A stretch of DNA of 38,544 bases from an uncultured Clostridium sp. (GCA_946499885.1 CAMMTN010000016.1:1-38544); one strand, 5' to 3'; shown: positions 1 to 8,760, counted from the first letter of the stretch. Numbers and translations are program-made. Notes: generated by a model from the sequence alone, not told the origin.

Positions 1-1
1 A

Positions 2-223
2 AATGAAGAAAGGAGTGTATGGTTATTTAAGTTATTAAATATATCATACAAGAAAGAATGGATAAGATGTATTTGTAATAAATATAAAAAATATGTATCT
101 GGAGGAAGTGATTTCCATGGAATTAGCAAACCAGATATATCAGTAGGAAAAGGAAGAGGAGATTTAATAGTAAATGAAGCAGATGTTATAGAATGGATAG
201 AAAAATTGAAGTTTATTAAATAA
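2..223 (+). CDS. PHP-domain phosphoesterase, C-terminal fragment
   Basis: This is the 3' end of a gene that begins before the window. The frame is open from base 2 to a TAA at 221-223 (73 residues). Near its middle it reads SGGSDFHG, followed by KPDISVGKGRGDL. In PHP-domain metal-dependent phosphoesterases (the YciV/RNase AM-like group) the C-terminal metal-binding segment has this TGGSDFHG-x-KP-x-x-LG-x-G form; the Asp and His bind metal. The likely substrates are small nucleotides such as 3',5'-bisphosphates or short RNA ends, but the exact member cannot be told from the tail alone. It runs in the same direction as the thyX-folA pair that follows 64 bases later. No terminator is visible in that gap. 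Confidence 0.72.
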   Translation, partial: NEERSVWLFKLLNISYKKEWIRCICNKYKKYVSGGSDFHGISKPDISVGKGRGDLIVNEADVIEWIEKLKFIK

Positions 224-287
224 ATTAAAATATATAGAAATTAAATAGGAAGAATTTGTACCTATTAGGAAAGGAATGTGGTTAAGA

Positions 288-1697
288 ATGAAAGTAGAAT
301 TATTAGGAGGATGTTCAGAGGAAGAACTAGAATATAGAGTTAAAAAAGTAGCAGCAGCAGGAAAATTATCAAGATTTCCTGGAAATGTTTTTGAGGTTTT
401 AGATAGTTGCAATGAATATGAAAAGAATTTAAAGTTAGTAAAAAGAATAATAAAGATGGGGCATAAATCAATTATTGAACACGATTATTTAGTATTCGCG
501 ATTAGTGATGTTTCTCCAATAATAGAACAAACTATAATAGGCAGTAGACTTACATCATTTACTATAAAATCAAGAAGAGAAGTTGATTTTAGAAATGTAG
601 GATATTATATTCCAGAATTTAGAGATTGTGAGTTAAATATTCATAAAGATAATGAAAAAATAAAAGAAGAATATAAAAAGCAAATGCAAGAATTGTTTGA
701 TTTTTATGGAGATATGGTAGATGATGGAATAAATGTAGAAGATGCAAGATTTATTTTACCATATTGTTATCACAGTAATATAATTATGGGATTAAACGCA
801 AGGGAATTAGAAAAAATGGTTATTTCATTTTTATTTGGAAGACTAAGCAGATTAAGTGAAGTTAAGGAACTTGGAGAAAAACTATATGAAATTATAAAAA
901 AATATGTTCCTTATTTGGTAGATAATATAGAAAATCAAGAAATGAAAGACAATAATACATTTGAAATATTAGAAAATAATATAAATAGGCCTAATATAAA
1001 AATTTTAAATCAAGCTAAAATAATATCACATACAGAAGAACCAGATAATGTTGTAATAGAATCATATATAATGTATCACTATCAATGCACAAAAGAGCAA
1101 GCAAAAGATATAATTATGCAACTAGAAGCAAAAGATAGCGAAATTAAAGAAAAAATAATGAATATTATATTAAATAAATCAGAAAATAGAGAGCTAGAAC
1201 AAGCACATTTTACTATACAAATCCCAATTTCTCTTTCTATACTTACCCATCTAACGAGACATCGTATGCATTCTCTATTGGTTCCTGAATTTGTTCCAAT
1301 GTGGAATTTAAATAATTACATAATTCCAAATACTATAAAAGAAAAAGGTTGGGAGGAAAAATTTAAATTTAAGGTAGAAAAAAATATAGAAGTATTTAAT
1401 AAATTTAAAAATATGGGAGTAGCAGAAGAAGATTTGATTTACTTTTATATAGGTGGTCAAATGTGTAATGTAATTACTACAATGAATGCAAGAAATATAC
1501 AATGGGTATGTAGAATGCGTTGTTGTAATAAAGCTCAATGGCAAATTAGGGGTATAGCAAATCAAATAGCAAGTCAAGTAAAAGAAATAGCTCCATTAAT
1601 AGGAAAAGGGATAGGACCAACTTGTATTACAAATTATATTTGTAACGAAGGAAAAGAAAGTTGCGGACTTATTGATAAAATATTAAACAAAAACTAA
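288..1697 (+). CDS. thyX: tandem ThyX-like FAD-dependent thymidylate synthase
   Basis: The 469-aa product is about twice the usual ThyX length (220-250 aa) and looks like two ThyX-type halves. The C-terminal half keeps the signature best: RHRMHS at 324-329 corresponds to the RHRxxS FAD/dUMP motif, and 400-421 (NAR...CRMRCCNKAQWQIR) matches the conserved ThyX C-terminal helix. The N-terminal half has a degenerate copy, SRLTSFTIKSRR at 86-97. ThyX makes dTMP from dUMP using methylene-THF, FAD and NAD(P)H. An upstream in-frame ATG at 276 leaves one base after the AGGAAAGG Shine-Dalgarno site, so the ATG at 288 is preferred. The stop is 17 bases before folA, so the two are probably co-transcribed. 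The family is clear; which half is catalytic is inference. Confidence 0.88.
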   Translation: MKVELLGGCSEEELEYRVKKVAAAGKLSRFPGNVFEVLDSCNEYEKNLKLVKRIIKMGHKSIIEHDYLVFAISDVSPIIEQTIIGSRLTSFTIKSRREVDFRNVGYYIPEFRDCELNIHKDNEKIKEEYKKQMQELFDFYGDMVDDGINVEDARFILPYCYHSNIIMGLNARELEKMVISFLFGRLSRLSEVKELGEKLYEIIKKYVPYLVDNIENQEMKDNNTFEILENNINRPNIKILNQAKIISHTEEPDNVVIESYIMYHYQCTKEQAKDIIMQLEAKDSEIKEKIMNIILNKSENRELEQAHFTIQIPISLSILTHLTRHRMHSLLVPEFVPMWNLNNYIIPNTIKEKGWEEKFKFKVEKNIEVFNKFKNMGVAEEDLIYFYIGGQMCNVITTMNARNIQWVCRMRCCNKAQWQIRGIANQIASQVKEIAPLIGKGIGPTCITNYICNEGKESCGLIDKILNKN

Positions 1698-1714
1698 TAA
1701 TAGGAGGAAGAAAA

Positions 1715-2203
1715 ATGCTTAGTATAATAGCAGCAATTTCAGAAAATAATGTTATAGGAAAAGATAACAAACTTTTATGGCACTTACCAGAAGATTTAAA
1801 AAGATTTAAAAAACTAACAACCGATCATACAATAATTATGGGAAGAAAAACTTTTGAATCTTTAGGTGGAATTTTACCAGATAGAAAACATATAGTATTA
1901 ACAAGAGATATGAATTATAATATAGATAGCGATTTTGTAAAAGTGGTACATGATATAGATGAATTAAAAGAATATATAAATGATGAAGAAGAACATTTTG
2001 TTATAGGTGGTGCATTAATTTATAAACAATTAGAAAGATATACACAAAAGATGTATATAACAAAGATACATAAAACTTTTGAAGGAGATGCATATTTTCC
2101 AAAAATAAATGAAGAAGAGTGGAAAATTGTAGAGATAGAAAATGGGATAAAAGATGAAAAAAATCCAGTTGATTATGAGTTTATAACTTATGTGAGAAAA
2201 TAG
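1715..2203 (+). CDS. folA: dihydrofolate reductase
   Basis: The 162-aa protein has the normal DHFR length and reduces dihydrofolate to tetrahydrofolate with NADPH. Visible family features are the N-terminal IIAAISENNVIGKDN strand and Met20-type loop, W22-H-L-P-E-D27 with the acidic active-site residue, G43-R-K-T-F-E-S for NADPH binding, and FVIGGA for the second nucleotide-binding glycine pair. It starts at an ATG seven bases after a strong AGGAGG site. It lies 17 bases behind the ThyX-like gene, which places it in a folate/thymidylate operon. Classical ThyX chemistry does not produce dihydrofolate, so the pairing is somewhat unexpected. Confidence 0.96.
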   Translation: MLSIIAAISENNVIGKDNKLLWHLPEDLKRFKKLTTDHTIIMGRKTFESLGGILPDRKHIVLTRDMNYNIDSDFVKVVHDIDELKEYINDEEEHFVIGGALIYKQLERYTQKMYITKIHKTFEGDAYFPKINEEEWKIVEIENGIKDEKNPVDYEFITYVRK

Positions 2204-2224
2204 TATAAGTTTGGTATCAACTTA

Positions 2225-2252
2225 TTGACATTTCCTAAATAAATGATACAAT
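2225..2252 (+). promoter_or_regulatory. sigma-A promoter for the ABC exporter operon
   Basis: TTGACA (2225-2230) and TACAAT (2247-2252) are separated by 16 bases. They lie just after the folA stop and about 90 bases before the ATPase gene. The transcript would pass through the hairpin at 2282-2320 before reaching the gene. Confidence 0.75.
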
Positions 2253-2281
2253 ATAGCAAAGAAAATATAAGATAAACATAT

Positions 2282-2320
2282 AAAGGGGAGTATAAGAACA
2301 TAAATTTTATACTCCTTTTT
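2282..2320 (+). terminator. leader hairpin with terminator features before ABC operon
   Basis: A 14-bp stem (2282-2295 with 2307-2320, two G-U pairs) closes an 11-base loop and its 3' arm ends in five T. It could be the folA terminator. Because it lies downstream of the 2225-2252 promoter it could also attenuate the ABC operon. Confidence 0.55.
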
Positions 2321-2341
2321 GCTAACAGAGGAGGCAAAGCC

Positions 2342-3043
2342 ATGCCATATATTGAATTTAAAAATGTAGTAAAAGAATACAAAATGGGTGAGGTTTCAAT
2401 AAAAGCTCTAGATAAAACGAACTTTGAAATTGAAAAAGGAGAGCTTGTAGTAATTGTAGGACCAAGTGGAGCTGGAAAAACTACCGCACTAAATATTCTT
2501 GGAGGAATGGATAATGCTACATCAGGAAAAGTTATAATAGATGGAAAAGATATAAGTAAATTTAAGAAAAAAGATCTAATAAAATATAGAAGAGAAGATA
2601 TAGGGTTTGTATTTCAGTTCTATAATCTAGTGCAAAATCTTACAGCAATAGAAAATGTAGAACTCGCAACGCAAATATGTAAAAATCCTTTAAAGCCAGC
2701 TACAATGCTTGAAAAAGTAGGTTTAAAAGATAGAATGAAAAACTTTCCATCACAGTTATCAGGGGGAGAACAACAAAGGGTTGCAATTGCAAGAGCGATT
2801 GCAAAGAATCCTAAACTTCTACTTTGTGATGAACCAACTGGAGCATTAGATTACAAAACAGGAAAACAGATACTACAATTATTGCAAGATACTTGTAGAA
2901 AAGAAAAAATGACAGTTATAATTATTACTCATAATAGTGCATTAACACCAATGGCTGACAGAGTAATACATTTCAAAAACGGTACTGCTTTTAATATAGA
3001 AAGAAACGAAAATCCAACACCTATTGAAGAAATTGAATGGTAA
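2342..3043 (+). CDS. ABC transporter ATP-binding protein, MacB/LolD type
   Basis: This 233-aa ATPase has Walker A G40-P-S-G-A-G-K-T-T, the LSGGE signature at 139-143 followed by QQRVAIARA, and Walker B LLLCDE at 159-164 with PTGALD after it. The subfamily is the MacB/LolD/FtsE-like group that works with FtsX-type permeases and powers mechanotransmission or export rather than uptake. It starts at an ATG nine bases after an AGAGGAGG site. It is followed directly by its permease, with overlapping or nearly touching reading frames, so the two form one transporter. The substrate is not evident; antimicrobial-peptide or lipid-related export are possibilities for this class. Confidence 0.93.
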   Translation: MPYIEFKNVVKEYKMGEVSIKALDKTNFEIEKGELVVIVGPSGAGKTTALNILGGMDNATSGKVIIDGKDISKFKKKDLIKYRREDIGFVFQFYNLVQNLTAIENVELATQICKNPLKPATMLEKVGLKDRMKNFPSQLSGGEQQRVAIARAIAKNPKLLLCDEPTGALDYKTGKQILQLLQDTCRKEKMTVIIITHNSALTPMADRVIHFKNGTAFNIERNENPTPIEEIEW

Positions 3044-3078
3044 CAATTATGGAAAAATATAAAAAGAAGGTGAAATAT

Positions 3079-6000
3079 TTGAAAACAGCACTTTTTAAAG
3101 ATGGAATAAAAGAAATAAAAAATTCATATAAACGATTTATTTCAATACTCCTAATTGTGTTATTAGGTGTGGGATTTTTTGCTGGAATAAGAGCAGCAAG
3201 TCCAGATATGAAAAAAACAATTGATGAATATTTTGATAGCTTAAATGTGTTTGATGTTCAAGTTATTTCTACACTAGGGCTTACTGATGATGATATAATA
3301 GCAATTAAGAATATACAAGATGTAGAAAACGTAGAAGGAACATATCAAACAGATGCTATTGTAAAAGTAGAAGATGAAGAAGCAATTGCAAAGATAGAGA
3401 CTTTTTCAGAAAATATTAATAAGCTAGATTTAATAGATGGAAAGTTTCCTGAAAGCAAAGATGAATGTGTGGTTGAACCTAGAGTTTTAGAAGAAACAGG
3501 ATATAAAATAGGGGACACAATTGAAATAGAAGTAGAAGATATTACGAATGATGATGGAGAAAAAGAAGCAGTATTAAAAGAAAATAAAGTAAAAATTGTA
3601 GGAACAGTTAAGTCACCAATATATATATCTACTGATAGAGGAAGTACAAAGCTTGGAAGTGGTGTAATAGACTACTATATGTACATATCTAAAGAAAATA
3701 TAAATGTAGATTTATATACCAATATATATTTAACCGTATCGGGTGCAAAAGATTTAGATACAACTAGCAACAAATATTCTGCAACAGTAGGTAAGGTAAA
3801 GGATGAATTAGAGAATATTTCAGATGAAAGGCGTGAAGCAAGATACAACGAGCTATATGATAGCGCTAATTCAAAGATAGAGGATGCTCAAAAAGAATTA
3901 GATATAGAAAAAGAAAAGGCAGAAAAAGAAATTCAAGATGCAGAGAAAGAAATTCAAGATGGAAAAAAACAGTTAGAAGATGGAAGAAAAGAATTGGAAA
4001 CTAATAGAGCAAATGCAAATAGTAAATTTGCTTCAGCTACAAAACAAATAGAAGAAGCTAAAACAACTTTAGAAGAAAATAAGAAAAAGTATGAACAAGA
4101 AAAGAAAAAAGCAGAGGAACAAATAGAAGAATATGAAGGACAATTATCTTCTTTAGTACAAATTCAAAAGCAATTAAATAATGCCAATAGTAGTTTAAAA
4201 ACTATGCAAGCTAACTTAAGTACTTTAGAAAAACAATTAGAGGAATCAGAATCAGTAGAAGAAAAAGATAAAATACAAGAGCAGATAAATACTTTAAATG
4301 TTGAAATACAAAAATTACAAATGACTATATCTATTATTAAAACTGAATTAGAAAAAGAAGGAATAACAGATTTAGATGAAACAATTAATAAATTACAAAG
4401 TGGAATAGAAACTGCTAAAAAGGAATTAGAAGATGGAGAAAGTAAGTTACAAGAAGCCCAAAAACAAATAGAAGAAAGCGAAAAAGAATTAACTTCACAA
4501 AAAAGTTCTACATATTATCAATTAAATGAAGTAGAAAACAAATTAGAAGCCTCAGCAAAAGAGATTGAGGAAGGAGAAAAAGAACTAGAAGAAGCAAAGA
4601 AAGAATTTAATGAAAAAATAGGAGAGGCAGAAGCAAAATTATTAGAAGCAAAAGAAGATTTAAATGATATAGAAAAGCCAGAGTGGTTTGTGCTAGATAG
4701 AAATCAAAATGTAGGATATGCAAGTTATGTGCAAGATACAGATAGGGTAGCAAGTCTAGCTGAAGTATTTCCTATAGTATTTTTCTTAGTAGCAGCACTT
4801 ATAAGCTTAACATCTATGTCTAGAATGGTAGAGGAACAAAGAGTTCAAATAGGAACACTAAAGGCCTTAGGATATAGCAAAAGGCAAATAGCAAGTAAAT
4901 ATTTGATATATGCAAGTTTAGCCACAATAATTGGTGGAATGATAGGTTTATTTATAGGATTTAAATTCTTACCAAAAGTAATTGCAGATATGTATGGTAT
5001 GGTATATACTGTACCAGAAGTAATACTAGAGTTTAATGCAAGTATAGCGTTTACAGGAATGGCTTTTGCTGTTGCTTGTACGGTAGGAGCAACACTATAT
5101 ACTAGCATAAGGGAATTAAGGCATAATCCAGCAACTCTTATGAGACCTAAATCTCCAAAAGCAGGTAAGAGAGTTTTGCTAGAAAAAATAACATTTATAT
5201 GGAAACATCTAAATTTTACAGCTAAAGTTACAGCAAGAAATTTATTTAGATACAAAAAAAGATTTTTGATGACCATAATTGGTGTATGTGGTTGCACATC
5301 TTTAATTGTTGCAGGTTTCGGGTTAAGAGATGCAATAGTAGATATGGTTCCAAAGCAATTTGGAGAAATAGATAAATATGATATAAATATAACATTAAAA
5401 GAAGATAAATATGGTAATAACTTAGAAAACTTAGAGGAAAGCTTAAAAGAAAATGAGAAAATCGAAAGGACACTAGGTGTAAATATACAATCAGTAAAAG
5501 TTATAAAAGATGATAATAATCAAAGTATACAATTAATTGTACCAGAAGATGTAAATGGATTAGAAGAATTTATTTCATTAAGAGATAGAAAAGATAAAGA
5601 CAACAAATACATCTTAGATAATACAGGAGTTATAGTATCTGAAAAATTAGCTAATTTACTGGATATTAAAAAAGGAGATACTATACTTCTAGAAAATGCT
5701 GATGGAATTAGAAAAGAAGTGCAAGTTTCAAATATAACAGAAAATTATATAATGCATTATATATATATGGCTCCTGAACTATATGATAACATTTTTAATA
5801 CTAGAATAGAATCTAATGTAATATTAGCAAAAACAGTAGATATGACGGAAGATGAGGAAAATGATTTAGGAGAAATATTACTTAAAGATTCGGAAAATAT
5901 TTCTGGGGTAAACTTTACTTCAACTTCTCACAATATGTTTGAAACTGTTATGGAAAATATGCAGATTGTAGTATGGATATTAATTATTGCTGCTGGACTT

Positions 6001-6360
6001 TTAGCATTGGTTGTACTATATAATTTGCTAAATGCTAATATTAGTGAAAGAATAAGAGAACTTGCAACTATAAAAGTATTAGGATTTTATGATAAGGAAG
6101 TATATAGTTATATTGCAAGAGAAACAATAATTCTTACTATTATTGGAATAATAGTGGGATTAGTTGGAGGATATTTCTTAACAATGTATATTTTAAAAAC
6201 ATGCGAATTAGATATAACAATGTTTAATCCGGAGGTTAAATTACTAAGCTATATATTTGGCATACTAATAACAGTATTCTTTGCAATTATTGTAAATGTA
6301 ATAACATATTTTTCACTAAAGAAAATTGATATGATAGAAAGTTTGAAAAGTGTGGAATAG
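3079..6360 (+). CDS. FtsX-like ABC permease with long external coiled coil
   Basis: This very large permease (about 1,093 aa) has an N-terminal TM helix (FISILLIVLLGVGFFAG) followed by an extracytoplasmic region. That region contains a coiled coil of about 280 residues, rich in Lys, Glu and Gln (roughly bases 3850-4670). Two sets of FtsX-type TM helices follow, each with the typical cytoplasmic motif (EEQRVQIGTLKALGYSKRQI near 4830 and ISERIRELATIKVLGFYDKEV near 6040). Frames starting at ATG 3037 or 3049 are also open, but TTG at 3079 has the better Shine-Dalgarno (AGAAGG, about seven bases upstream). The product starts KTALFKDGIKEI, as relatives do after MKK. It partners the ATPase just upstream. 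The start site is uncertain. Confidence 0.9.
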   Translation: MKTALFKDGIKEIKNSYKRFISILLIVLLGVGFFAGIRAASPDMKKTIDEYFDSLNVFDVQVISTLGLTDDDIIAIKNIQDVENVEGTYQTDAIVKVEDEEAIAKIETFSENINKLDLIDGKFPESKDECVVEPRVLEETGYKIGDTIEIEVEDITNDDGEKEAVLKENKVKIVGTVKSPIYISTDRGSTKLGSGVIDYYMYISKENINVDLYTNIYLTVSGAKDLDTTSNKYSATVGKVKDELENISDERREARYNELYDSANSKIEDAQKELDIEKEKAEKEIQDAEKEIQDGKKQLEDGRKELETNRANANSKFASATKQIEEAKTTLEENKKKYEQEKKKAEEQIEEYEGQLSSLVQIQKQLNNANSSLKTMQANLSTLEKQLEESESVEEKDKIQEQINTLNVEIQKLQMTISIIKTELEKEGITDLDETINKLQSGIETAKKELEDGESKLQEAQKQIEESEKELTSQKSSTYYQLNEVENKLEASAKEIEEGEKELEEAKKEFNEKIGEAEAKLLEAKEDLNDIEKPEWFVLDRNQNVGYASYVQDTDRVASLAEVFPIVFFLVAALISLTSMSRMVEEQRVQIGTLKALGYSKRQIASKYLIYASLATIIGGMIGLFIGFKFLPKVIADMYGMVYTVPEVILEFNASIAFTGMAFAVACTVGATLYTSIRELRHNPATLMRPKSPKAGKRVLLEKITFIWKHLNFTAKVTARNLFRYKKRFLMTIIGVCGCTSLIVAGFGLRDAIVDMVPKQFGEIDKYDINITLKEDKYGNNLENLEESLKENEKIERTLGVNIQSVKVIKDDNNQSIQLIVPEDVNGLEEFISLRDRKDKDNKYILDNTGVIVSEKLANLLDIKKGDTILLENADGIRKEVQVSNITENYIMHYIYMAPELYDNIFNTRIESNVILAKTVDMTEDEENDLGEILLKDSENISGVNFTSTSHNMFETVMENMQIVVWILIIAAGLLALVVLYNLLNANISERIRELATIKVLGFYDKEVYSYIARETIILTIIGIIVGLVGGYFLTMYILKTCELDITMFNPEVKLLSYIFGILITVFFAIIVNVITYFSLKKIDMIESLKSVE

Positions 6361-6363
6361 CAT

Positions 6364-6392
6364 TTGACAAATAAAAGAATATATGATAAAAT
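6364..6392 (+). promoter_or_regulatory. sigma-A promoter of rplU-rpmA
   Basis: TTGACA (6364-6369) and TAAAAT (6387-6392) have an ideal 17-base spacer. They start four bases after the permease stop and directly precede the structured L21 leader. Confidence 0.85.
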
Positions 6393-6395
6393 ATT

Positions 6396-6471
6396 TACTC
6401 GTAAGCCGCCTGAGTCGGGCAACTAAATGTTAGAGAAATCTAACTGCCTTGTATTTTATGCTTAGCGAGTA
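6396..6471 (+). ncRNA. ribosomal protein L21 leader RNA
   Basis: A closing helix pairs TACTCGTAAG (6396-6405) with CTTAGCGAGTA (6461-6471), with one bulged G. Inside are a G/C-rich hairpin around CCGCCTGAGTCGGG (6406-6419) and a perfect six-bp hairpin with a GAAA tetraloop (6429-6444). This position, directly upstream of rplU, and this shape match the L21 leader, an autoregulatory structure in Bacillota to which free L21 is thought to bind. I assign it by layout and placement, without a covariance-model search. Confidence 0.72.
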
Positions 6472-6497
6472 TACATATAAGAGGAGGTGTACATATA

Positions 6498-6878
6498 ATG
6501 TACGCAATAATTGAAAGCTGTGGAAAGCAATATAAAGTAGCAGGAGGAGATGTAGTATTCTTCGAAAAATTAGATGTTGAAGAAGGAAAAAAAGTTACAT
6601 TTGATAATGTAGTTTTAGTTTCTGACGACAAAAAAGTAGAAGTAGGAGCTCCTTATGTTAAAGGTGTTAAAGTTGAGGGAAAGGTAGTAGCTCATGGAAA
6701 AGGTAAAAAAATCCTTGTTTACAAATACAAAGCTAAAAAGAACTACAGAAGAACTCAAGGACATAGACAACCATATACAAAGGTTGAAATAACAAAAATA
6801 AAAACACCTGCTGAAAAAGCTGAAGCAAAGACAGCAGAAAAGAAAACAGCTACTAAAAAAGAAACTGTTAAAGAATAA
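6498..6878 (+). CDS. rplU: 50S ribosomal protein L21
   Basis: The 126-aa product begins [18 protein letters not shown], the typical L21 start, and contains [24 protein letters not shown], the basic rRNA-binding loop. Standard L21 is about 100-105 aa. The extra 20 or so residues are a low-complexity Ala/Lys/Glu/Thr tail. It starts at an ATG nine bases after GAGGAGGTG. It is first in an operon with rpmA and is preceded by its own promoter and leader RNA. The prp/ysxB gene that normally lies between rplU and rpmA in Bacillota is absent; the gap is 56 bases. Confidence 0.97.
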   Translation: MYAIIESCGKQYKVAGGDVVFFEKLDVEEGKKVTFDNVVLVSDDKKVEVGAPYVKGVKVEGKVVAHGKGKKILVYKYKAKKNYRRTQGHRQPYTKVEITKIKTPAEKAEAKTAEKKTATKKETVKE

Positions 6879-6934
6879 TTAATAAAAAATATAAGAGAAA
6901 AATAAAAATCAGAAACCGAAGGGAGTTGAGATAA

Positions 6935-7207
6935 ATGGCTCATAAGAAAGGTCAAGGTAGCGTTAAGAATGGTAGAGATAGTGAATCAAAACGTTTAGGT
7001 CTTAAAAGAGCAGACGGACAAATAGTTCCAGCTGGAAACATCTTAGTGAGACAAAGAGGTACTAAATTTCATCCAGGAACTAATGTTGGCATAGGAAGTG
7101 ACGATACTTTATATGCTAAAGTAACTGGTAGAGTTAAATTTGAAAGATTAGGAAGAGATAAAAAACAAGTTAGTGTTTATCCAGTAGAGGAAACATCTAA
7201 TAAATAG
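6935..7207 (+). CDS. rpmA: 50S ribosomal protein L27
   Basis: The 90-aa protein starts [22 protein letters not shown], followed by the conserved [10 protein letters not shown] and [17 protein letters not shown] segments. The mature L27 N-terminus reaches into the peptidyl-transferase centre. Most Bacillota make L27 with an N-terminal extension ending FFAS that Prp protease removes. Here the gene begins directly at the mature-type end, as in Proteobacteria. The start ATG lies ten bases after a GAAGGGAG site. A strong terminator follows. Confidence 0.98.
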   Translation: MAHKKGQGSVKNGRDSESKRLGLKRADGQIVPAGNILVRQRGTKFHPGTNVGIGSDDTLYAKVTGRVKFERLGRDKKQVSVYPVEETSNK

Positions 7208-7216
7208 AAACAATAA

Positions 7217-7262
7217 AAAGCTTGAATAAAGAGAGTATATCTTTGTTCAAGCTTTGTTTTTT
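7217..7262 (+). terminator. rplU-rpmA terminator, shared with convergent dapB
   Basis: AAAGCTTGAA (7217-7226) pairs with TTCAAGCTTT (7246-7255). An inner AAAGA/TCTTT pairing (7228-7232 with 7240-7244) adds to the stem, and a T-run follows on the + strand. The 3' side touches the dapB stop on the other strand. Confidence 0.88.
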
Positions 7263-7936
7263 AAGCTAAATCATTCATACCATAAAGTCCGTTTTTCTTA
7301 GTAATTATAAACTTAGCAGCATGTAAAGCTCCTTCAATAAATATGTCTCTTGAATATGCACTATGGGTTATTTCAATAGTCTCATTCTTCCCTAAAAATA
7401 ATACAGAATGTTCGCCAACTAAATTTCCACCTCTAATAGAAGAAATGTTAATTTTGTGTTTATTTTTACATTTTTTATTTATATTATTGGATAGCATAAG
7501 AGCTGTTCCGACTTGGAGCATCTTTTTTGTATTTATGATGCTTTTCTATTATTTCAATATCCATATTTTGAAGACTTTGTGCTAAATAAGTTGAAATATC
7601 TGAAAAAATTTTAATTCCATATGACATATTAGAAGATTTAAAAATAGGTATAGCCTCAGAATATTCAATTATTCTATTTTCTTCATCTTTTGAAAATCCT
7701 GTGGTCGCAATAACTACAGGAATTAAATTTTCTACAGCATAATTAAGAGCATTAAAAGTAGAAATAGGAGTAGAAAAATCTATTATTACATCAGGTTTTT
7801 TTTGTATTTTATTGAACAAATGAGAGTTTTCCTTATCTATTCCATAAAGTAATCTAAAATCAGTAGAATTTTTTATATAATTTGAAAAAGCAGTTCCCAT
7901 ATTTCCACTGCAACCATTTAATAATATATTTATCAT
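7261..7936 (-). pseudogene. dapB: 4-hydroxy-tetrahydrodipicolinate reductase, one-base frameshift
   Basis: DapB reduces hydroxy-tetrahydrodipicolinate in the diaminopimelate/lysine pathway. The N-terminal part (from ATG 7936, which follows GGAGG; an ATG at 7948 overlaps the Shine-Dalgarno) has the NAD(P)-binding LLNGCSGNMG, VIIDFSTP, VIATTGFS and the IEKHHKYKKDAPS catalytic segment. The frame then runs out at 7484. In the next frame the protein continues GTALMLSNNINKK, SIRGGNLVGEHSVLF, EITHSAYSRDIF and GLYGMNDLA, ending at 7261. Removing one base at about 7510 (a G on the + strand) restores DAPSGTALML exactly as in intact DapB. Either the gene has a recent frameshift or the base is a sequencing error. 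dapL and dapF in the same window argue that the pathway is in use. Confidence 0.88.
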
Positions 7937-7967
7937 AATTGCCTCCATAGTTTAATGAAATATAAAG

Positions 7968-7998
7968 AAAGATATAACTTATAGTAAGCTATATCTTT
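7968..7998 (-). terminator. possible weak terminator after HD-domain gene
   Basis: AAAGATATA (7968-7976) pairs with TATATCTTT (7990-7998) around a 13-base loop, followed on the - strand by a T-rich stretch. It lies between the HD gene stop and dapB. Confidence 0.4.
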
Positions 7999-8012
7999 AT
8001 AATAAATATATT

Positions 8013-8636
8013 CTAAATAATTCTAAAAAATATCAAACTTAAGAAAATATATGCTGTTTTATAAAAAGTTTTTCTTTTTAATTTTTCTTGAATATATAAA
8101 TATGTTTCCATGCATGCACTATATTTATCCATAATTGTAACTATATATGATTCTCTATAACGTGGAAAAGCAAAAGTAACAGGCCACATATGTTTGCGAA
8201 TAACATCTTTTTCTTTATCATTTAAATCAAAAATTTTATTGGCATTTTTAAGTGCTATTTCAGGATGTACAAAAGCATGAAGTCCAGGAAGTTCTATATC
8301 CCTATATTTTTTTCTCCAGTCATATAAAAATAAATCATGAATCATTGCTGCTCGTGTTGCAGAAACATAATCCAATTTTAAAGCTTTGCATGCAATAAAA
8401 GTAAAATATGCAACTTGCATACAATGTTTAAAACAAGAAGTGTTACAATGTTGCCTATACTTTTTCATTTCTTGTACAGTTTTATTTGAAATAATATCAT
8501 TTATAATATCGAAAAATTCAGTTAAATGATATTTAGAATCTGTATATATGTAAGAATTATTTTCAAAAAAAGTATCTATGTTACAACCAATTTGTGTATA
8601 AATGTCTTTTGTATTTTTTATGCTATTTATATTCAT
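8013..8636 (-). CDS. HD-domain phosphohydrolase-like protein
   Basis: The 207-aa protein has the HD-domain pattern of metal-dependent phosphohydrolases: H71 in CFKHCMQVAYFTF, the H100-D101 doublet in AAMIHDLFLYDWR, H120/H124, H149 in RKHMWPV and D170 in IMDKYSA. Related proteins are annotated only as HD family, and the substrate is unknown. A TTG-start reading (8657) is possible, but the ATG at 8636 has AGAGG at the correct distance and is preferred. It has its own promoter at 8672-8700 and lies 76 bases upstream of dapB on the same strand. The C-terminal FLSLIFFRII tail is hydrophobic and may touch the membrane. Confidence 0.85.
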   Translation of the reverse strand: MNINSIKNTKDIYTQIGCNIDTFFENNSYIYTDSKYHLTEFFDIINDIISNKTVQEMKKYRQHCNTSCFKHCMQVAYFTFIACKALKLDYVSATRAAMIHDLFLYDWRKKYRDIELPGLHAFVHPEIALKNANKIFDLNDKEKDVIRKHMWPVTFAFPRYRESYIVTIMDKYSACMETYLYIQEKLKRKTFYKTAYIFLSLIFFRII

Positions 8637-8671
8637 AAAATTAAAACCTCTTATCAAAAGTATATAATATT

Positions 8672-8700
8672 ATTATAACATAAAAGAACTATTTTGTGAA
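8672..8700 (-). promoter_or_regulatory. sigma-A promoter for HD-domain gene
   Basis: Read on the - strand: TTCACA (8695-8700), 17 bases, TATAAT (8672-8677). It is about 35 bases before the HD-gene ATG. Confidence 0.72.
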
Positions 8701-8718
8701 GAAAATATAAGAAAAATA

Positions 8719-8743
8719 AGAGGCGATTAGATAAATCACCTCT
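8719..8743 (-). terminator. terminator of the small 4-TM membrane protein gene
   Basis: A ten-bp stem (8719-8728 with 8734-8743, one G-U pair on the - strand) with a five-base loop is followed on the - strand by TTATTTTTC. It lies just after the stop of the 8761-9126 gene. Confidence 0.75.
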
Positions 8744-8760
8744 ATAAGAAAATAAAAATT

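Noticed and set aside
4845-5297. 150-aa open frame on the - strand inside the ABC permease
   Set aside because: Shadow of a real gene in an A/T-rich region; no ribosome-binding site.
7484-7521. Programmed frameshift in dapB
   Set aside because: The site has no slippery run or downstream stimulatory hairpin; a simple extra base explains it better.
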